64,000 nt of DNA from Mactra quadrangularis (taxonomy: Eukaryota > Mollusca > Bivalvia > Venerida > Mactridae), in the NCBI GenBank assembly GCA_025267735.1, contig CM046307.1, positions 54,307,395 through 54,371,394 of the forward strand, read 5' to 3'. This document shows positions 58,951 to 64,000 of the stretch, in pieces. The notes below the pieces were generated by a model. That model made no database searches. It was not told where the DNA came from and worked only from the letters and a program-made list of their open reading frames with translations. Position 1 is the first letter of the stretch. Each line of letters begins with the position of its first letter. A program made the position numbers and the translations under genes.

Positions 58951-59737
58951 GAAAAACAAGGATCAGTTCCCAGAAATATGTTTCTGAATTTGCCCATGTG
59001 CTTGATAGTCTCCTAGCATTAGATCGTTGTAACAAAACTTACTTTAACTGACAATTAATGTTATTATATACATGTATATTGTATTCCACCACAATGAAGA
59101 TTTGATCAATAAATGACAGTTCTATTGTTACAATGAGAGATGTCACCAGACTTTACATTTAATTGGAACCATTAATTCGTCAGCTTCATAGCGAATCAAG
59201 TCTTGATTTCAAAAATAAACTAAATGTTCCCAATAAGTGTTGAAAAAAAGACGTTAATAAAATCCAACACTACTTGGACTATTGATATATGTCCACATTA
59301 TCGACATGAAGTGAAACAAAGCTCGTGCAAAACTGTTGTGTAAATCCGTCTGTGTGCCATCGCAATTAACTTTTTTAAAACCAAAACAAATTTGACTTGA
59401 CATAACAATTAATATTGAAAAAGAAATACTTATTTCTATTGGAATTGTAGATTTTGTTGTGTCGTACGCTGCGCATTAAAAGAAAAAAAAGTTATATTTC
59501 GTTTTCGAAAATAATACGCCATATTGTCAAATTGAAAACAAATGTCCAAGTCGTAGTTAACACCGATTAAAAAAATTACATGCAAGCGCATTTTAATATC
59601 TTGTTTTGTAATTGGTGTTATCAAACGTTTGGTTTTTTAGTTTTAAAAGTCGCAAACCTTTCTGTCTGCGAATGCTGGACATAAAATCGATATGGAATGG
59701 CCGTATTGGTTACCTCTACCACAAACAAGAAAGACAA
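58951..59737 (+). repeat. Direct repeat unit, copy 2 of 3
   Basis: The longest copy (787 bp), with CAAGGATCAGTTCCCAGAAA, TTAGATCGTTGTAACAAAAC, ATGAAGATTTGATCAATAAA and TTGACTTGACATAACAATTA. The last 70 bp include a degenerate copy of the PIF/Harbinger family 2 end (GGAATGGCC). Confidence 0.7.
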
Positions 59738-60175
59738 ATAAAAACAAGAATCAGTCATTGAAACGTATCTCTAAATTTGCTTCGTTCTCGTATACTCTAC
59801 TAGCATTAGATCGTTGTAACAAAACTTACTTTAACTGACAATGTCATTATATACATGTATATTGTATACAACCACAATGAAGATTTGATCAATAAATGAC
59901 AATTGTACAATGAGAGATGTCACCAGGACATTATATTTAATTGGAACCATTAATCCGACAGCTTCATAGTGGATCAAGTCTTGATTTCAAATTATAAACG
60001 AAGTAATGCCAATAAATGACAGACATTAATTAGAAGAACTCGACACTTTCAGGACTTTTGATATTGTCAACATTATCGTCATGTACAGTGAAACCGTCTG
60101 TTACTCATGCAATAACTTGTTTAAGTTTATAACATGTCTTGACTTGACACTTACAAACTACAAACTTACACATTA
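59738..60175 (+). repeat. Direct repeat unit, copy 3 of 3
   Basis: Shares TTAGATCGTTGTAACAAAAC, ATGAAGATTTGATCAATAAA, GAGAGATGTCACCAG and GTCTTGACTTGACA with copy 2. It ends at the palindromic array. Confidence 0.7.
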
Positions 60176-60180
60176 CGTTG

Positions 60181-60506
60181 CCACGTAATAGCTTTACGTG
60201 CGCACGCAATAGCTTTACGTGCGCACACCCAACAAAATGGCCGCCAATTTCGACAACTCTCATTGGTCAATTATAACGTGCGCACGTAAACCTATTGCGT
60301 GGCCACGTAAACGTTATTGCGTGCGCACGTAATAGCTACTGCGTGCCCACGTAAAGCTATTACGTGGCCACGTAAACGTTATTGCGTGCGCACGTAAAAG
60401 CTACTGCGTGCGCACGTAAAGCTATTACGTGGCCACGTAAACGTTATTGCGTGCGCACGTAATAGCTACTGCGTGGCCACGTAAAGCTATTACGTGGCCA
60501 CGTAAA
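60181..60506. repeat. CpG-rich array of palindromes with 65-bp higher-order period
   Basis: The cores GTGCGCAC and GTGGCCAC alternate about every 21-22 bp, joined by linkers such as GTAAACGTTATTGC and GTAAAGCTATTAC. ACGTTATTGC recurs at 60311, 60376 and 60441, an exact 65-bp period made of three sub-units. The first part (60181-60230) is separated from the rest by about 50 bp containing AAAATGGCCGCC and ATTGGTCAAT. Every core makes TACGTG or TTGCGTG half-sites on both strands. Confidence 0.9.
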
Positions 60507-60936
60507 TTTTAAAATATATATCTCCATGTCTCCTCTATGCCATCGTTGGCTTGATATAAAACAGATGTTTGTTTTTCGTGTCCTTAAATACTTCGATGTT
60601 TTTTTGCGTAGAATTGTTTTAAAATTAAAGATCTGATAACCTATTCATTGCATTACATCATTTTCTGTATGTTCATGAACAGTAATGAAAATAAAAATAC
60701 ATGTCATTTATATAGCACAAAAATTATTGTAAAATATTTTATCGTGCTTAACACAGTTACCGATTATCCAAGAAATAAACTGAATAAAATTATTGTGTTA
60801 AGTCTTGATCTAAAACTAGTCACGTTGTCAATTATCTTTAAGTGGCCAGGTAAATTGTTCCACCACTTAGGAGCAACAACTGCAAGCGACTTATCTGCCA
60901 TCTTTGTTCGCCGCATAGGAATAAAAAGGTATCATC

Positions 60937-61159
60937 TTCTTTTTTTTATTGTCGTATTCAACACATATATAGGTATATACGACAGCCAGCTCTTCCTACT
61001 ATAGGTTTCCTGGACACTTTTCTAACACCAGTACTAACTTACCCTACCACGAGGCCGACAACACATGCATAGGGTATGACCTGCCGCGACCGGGTTTCGA
61101 ACCCGCGATATCCGGATTCGAAGTCAGACATGCTAACCACTACGCCACGGCCGCGGCAA
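60937..61159 (-). mobile_element. tRNA-derived SINE, family D, inside LINE copy 2
   Basis: Same element and same insertion site as 52008-52233, so it was present before the block was duplicated. The left target duplication has diverged (AAGGTATCATC against AAGGTATTGTC). Confidence 0.85.
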
Positions 61160-61483
61160 AAGGTATTGTCACATCGAGATTGAAGTCTATAGCTACCTCT
61201 AGATCTGGCTGGGACGAACAAATCTCTCAAATAGCTTGGTACAGTGCCCATGATCACACGAAAAACCATTACAAGGACTTCCAACATGATTCTAGCTTTA
61301 GCTAGAAGCCAAAAATAGAGACCTTATTATAAAAGCTTTTAACGTAGTACTAAGAACATTTTATCGACGTTGACTGATAACTACTCTAGCGGACACAGAG
61401 GAAGATGGAAAAATGACCGTACATTATATATATTTTCTTATAATTTAATATTATTTTAACAACTCCACGAATGCATGTAGGTT

Positions 61484-61565
61484 CCACCCGGTTATCGAAC
61501 AAATATCCCTAGAATCGTAGCCAAACGAGCTACCAAGAGAAATAGCTAACCGAGCGGGACTCCAA
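61484..61565 (-). repeat. Decayed tRNA-like SINE head in LINE copy 2
   Basis: Counterpart of 52543-52627, with the same CGGTTAGCTATTTCTCTTGG stretch. Confidence 0.5.
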
Positions 61566-61919
61566 AATAAGGAACATTTTCTTTTTCCATTTCGTATTCC
61601 TTTATTACTTCCTTAAACACTTATTTACCTTTAGTCCGGCCAACACCAAAGATGACCTTGCAAGAAATGATGTAGAAAATGTTATTCAATTTTTGGTTGA
61701 CATGGTCTTACTGATTCCAAATTCGATTGATGCCACTTTGTCATCTTTGGGCAACTCCCAGAATCCAAGATGGCGACCAAGATGGCGACTGAAAGCTAAA
61801 TTATACATGCAAAATGTATTTTTACACATTATGGTCTTAAAACGAAGGACAAAAGGGATTTCAACATTTACAGATCGAGTTGGGTAAAGTTTGTTATTCT
61901 TATACAAACTTTTAAATTC

Positions 61920-61967
61920 AAAATGGCGGTCAAAATGGCGGTCAAAATGGCGGTCAAAATGGCGGGT
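61920..61967 (+). repeat. 12-bp tandem of AAAATGGCGGTC, four units
   Basis: ATGGCGG recurs at 61923, 61935, 61947 and 61959. Related AAGATGGCGAC pairs lie at 61769-61795 and AAAATGGCGGC at 62115. The motif resembles the YY1 core AAGATGGCGGC. Confidence 0.85.
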
Positions 61968-62386
61968 AAAGGCTATTTTCCCAGTATCTAAAGAACAAAC
62001 TGGCAGAAAGAGACTGAGTGCTGTAGAAATTTATTTTCTTATAGAATAGTTCATGATATTAAAGAAACCGATTGATTTCACTTAATTATAATTTATTAAT
62101 AACAATTATAAATGCAAAATGGCGGCTAAAATGGCCGATATGATATAATAGTTCAGTATATAATATACGAGTACATACATGGACGGAAACAAACACAAAT
62201 GGGTTTAAGTTTCAATGTTTGTTATATGATTTTTTGAATCCTTATAAACTCTCAAGTTCGTAAAACTAGTTAATCCCACCTGATATTCAATAAGCAACTC
62301 AAGATTCAAGGTGGGGTAAACGATTACGATCACGAAGCAAATTCAACCAGTTCGATTTTTTCAGCAATAATGTATTGTAAATAATG

Positions 62387-62502
62387 AAGTGTTTTCATAA
62401 TGGCCAAGTTATTTGGCTGAAAGCAGTCATATTAGCCTTCGCCTGTGGCCTCGGTTTATAATGACTGTCTTCAGCCGAATACAGGCCGTTATGAAAACAC
62501 TT
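62387..62502. mobile_element. Foldback MITE
   Basis: AAGTGTTTTCATAATGGCC and GGCCGTTATGAAAACACTT are inverted with one mismatch. A second inner pair, GGCTGAAAGCAGTCAT / ATGACTGTCTTCAGCC, extends the hairpin. It is 116 bp in total. Confidence 0.7.
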
Positions 62503-62697
62503 AATTCACCATTTTCGCAGATAGGGTCCCAATAAAAAAACGCTCAGATTGTACCAACATTCAAAATGACGGCATTTTTGTGGAAGAAAAAAACAAGGCC
62601 TTCATGAGAAAACTCGGTCACTATGAGATTCGGAAGCAATCAAAATGCCTGAATCTCATTAAAGCCGAGGTTTAAATGAAATGAAAATTTGATAAAT

Positions 62698-62774
62698 AAT
62701 TCGAGGGTTGCCCGCAAGATACTAGCTCTTCAACGCAATATAATTATTACAGTTTTGCTGGCAACCCTCAAATT
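62698..62774. repeat. Small inverted repeat
   Basis: AATTCGAGGGTTGCC pairs with GGCAACCCTCAAATT over a 77-bp span. Probably another foldback element end pair. Confidence 0.5.
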
Positions 62775-64000
62775 GTGATGGACAAACTGATTTAATTTCC
62801 AAAATATAAGCCATTTAAATGAAGAAAAACGGGAAATTAAAATTGGGTTAATATACAATTTACAGTAGACAATTTAATTTAGGATTATTATGAAGTGCTA
62901 TCATTTTGTTTAAGTTTGCAATATGCGTGGATATTTGAAAAGCTTATAATCCTTTTAGTTGAAATATTTCGATGCAGTAAAAATAAACTGAAACATTTCA
63001 ATAGCAAAATTAGCATGTGCCAAAAAATGAGGAAGAAATTAATTGACTGAGCTCTATCGATATCATTACACAAACAATGATACAGTCTGACTTGACTTAA
63101 CTTGACTTAATTAGAATATGTGCTTAAATGTTTAAGTTTGCTTCTGTCTAATGATATTACATGACGATAGCACAATTTCTCTGGTCGTTTTGTATGTTGA
63201 TAACGTTAATGTTCAAGTGACGACACAAATTATTGTTGACAGAGTATTTTAAACTCAACACTCTAAGCATATGGAATGGTAAACTAAACATATCAATGAT
63301 TATTATCTTTAGAAAGTATCCAAGCGGGTACTAGCTTATGGCCAAAAGATATCATAAATGTCTTCACTTTTGATGTAGAATATGTGAACTAGCTTTAAAA
63401 GCATATATTACACCCATGCTAAAAGTGTACCTTCTTTACATTGTCAAAAACTGACTGACTTGTAACATTACATTTTGGACGAATGTCAGTTGACCGCATT
63501 GTTATAGTGTCACTCCAACAAGATAGATATCTCAAAAGAGTATCAGCACACCAATGTCGTCAGATATTTTTGGCGCTCAGCAAATTGCAACAGAAGTGAT
63601 CATTTGTTGAACAATCTTGTTGTCTGTGCTTCTCGTACCAAGTCCAATGTTACCGAAAAAATGAAGAATCACCATATCTTGCAATTCATCGTCTATAATG
63701 TTTGGAGTGGAACATAGTTAAATATTACATACAAGATCGACAAGTTGTCTCAACGTACCATCCTTCATTGGGGGAGTCTTTGATAGTGAATATACTCCAA
63801 ATGTGTTTAGTAATCAGACATGTTTAAACTTTTGGCACTGATGCATCAGATCTGTTATGTGTTCAAGATATCTAGTGTTAAGTGAAACAATACATTTTTA
63901 AATTTTTTACTTGGCCATGTTTTGTAATTAATGAATCCCTTAAAACCACCATTTTGCACAGTGTAACACTATTTGCTAAATCATGAGCTAGACACTGGGT
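62775..64000. other. Nothing recognised
   Basis: AT-rich to the right edge. One short minus frame at 62888-63073 has no recognisable content. Confidence 0.6.

Larger units (their letters stand above)
60549..61629 (-). mobile_element. LINE 3' fragment with nested SINE, copy 2
   Basis: Near-identical to 51608-52690 across its length, including the SINE at the same site. The minus strand reads GTVPSYLRDLFVPARSRG, then after the SINE KMADKSLAVVAPKWWNNLPG and SFRSRLNT. The plus-strand frame 60648-61004 is its antisense shadow. The left border is 43 bp from the palindromic array. Confidence 0.82.

Noticed and set aside
60648..61004. 118-codon plus frame
   Set aside because: It is the antisense of a LINE ORF C-terminus (minus strand KMADKSLAVVAPKWWNNLPG).

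Overview
This window looks like nuclear DNA of a mollusc, probably a bivalve. It is AT-rich and intron-rich, crowded with SINEs, LINE remnants and small inverted-repeat transposons, and it carries C1q-domain genes of the secreted, coiled-coil type that is expanded in bivalves. There are no bacterial-style operons. Most long open frames are fragments of exons or of mobile elements.

The main gene is the 5' part of a TRPN/NompC mechanosensory channel on the minus strand. Thirteen exons can be defined between 46860 (start codon) and 2199. They encode about 621 residues: a 170-residue Ser/Thr-rich N-terminus and then 13 ankyrin repeats. All junctions use GT-AG and all are in phase 0. Almost every ankyrin repeat has its own exon of 99 to 129 bp; the exception is 8720-8920, which encodes two. 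The remaining ankyrin repeats and the membrane channel must lie beyond base 1. Intron 1 is about 26.5 kb (19842-46350) and is full of repeats.

Two related C1q-domain loci form an inverted pair: 40926-42030 on plus, inside TRPN intron 1, and 57018-58001 on minus, upstream of TRPN. Homology continues into their flanks, so an inverted repeat of roughly 1.8 kb per arm brackets the first exon and promoter region of TRPN. The plus copy has a stop in exon 1. The minus copy has a stop inside the C1q domain. Both look degenerate.

The rest is mobile and repetitive DNA. It includes at least four tRNA-derived SINE families, LINE 3' ends (18.8, 27.3, 37.9, 39.5, 40.2, 51.6 and 60.5 kb), a P-element/THAP9-type transposase fragment (19.2 kb), a mariner-type transposase remnant (54 kb), a hAT-like element with a perfect 8-bp target duplication (25.7 kb), PIF/Harbinger-like elements with 3-bp TTA/TAA duplications (30.5, 44.1, 50.1, 51.1 kb), TA-flanked foldback elements (8.3, 27.9, 36.3 kb), a family with CAGTCCC termini (50.4 and 52.7-55.5 kb), a 35-bp minisatellite of about 31 copies (33.2-34.3 kb), a ~385-bp palindrome-containing repeat in three copies, and a CpG-rich array of palindromes with a 65-bp period (60.2-60.5 kb).

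The most interesting points are the exon-per-repeat structure of TRPN with a broken partial exon duplication next to its only two-repeat exon, the inverted C1q arms around TRPN exon 1, and the 65-bp palindromic array. All calls come from reading the sequence and from knowledge of the families; no database search was run.
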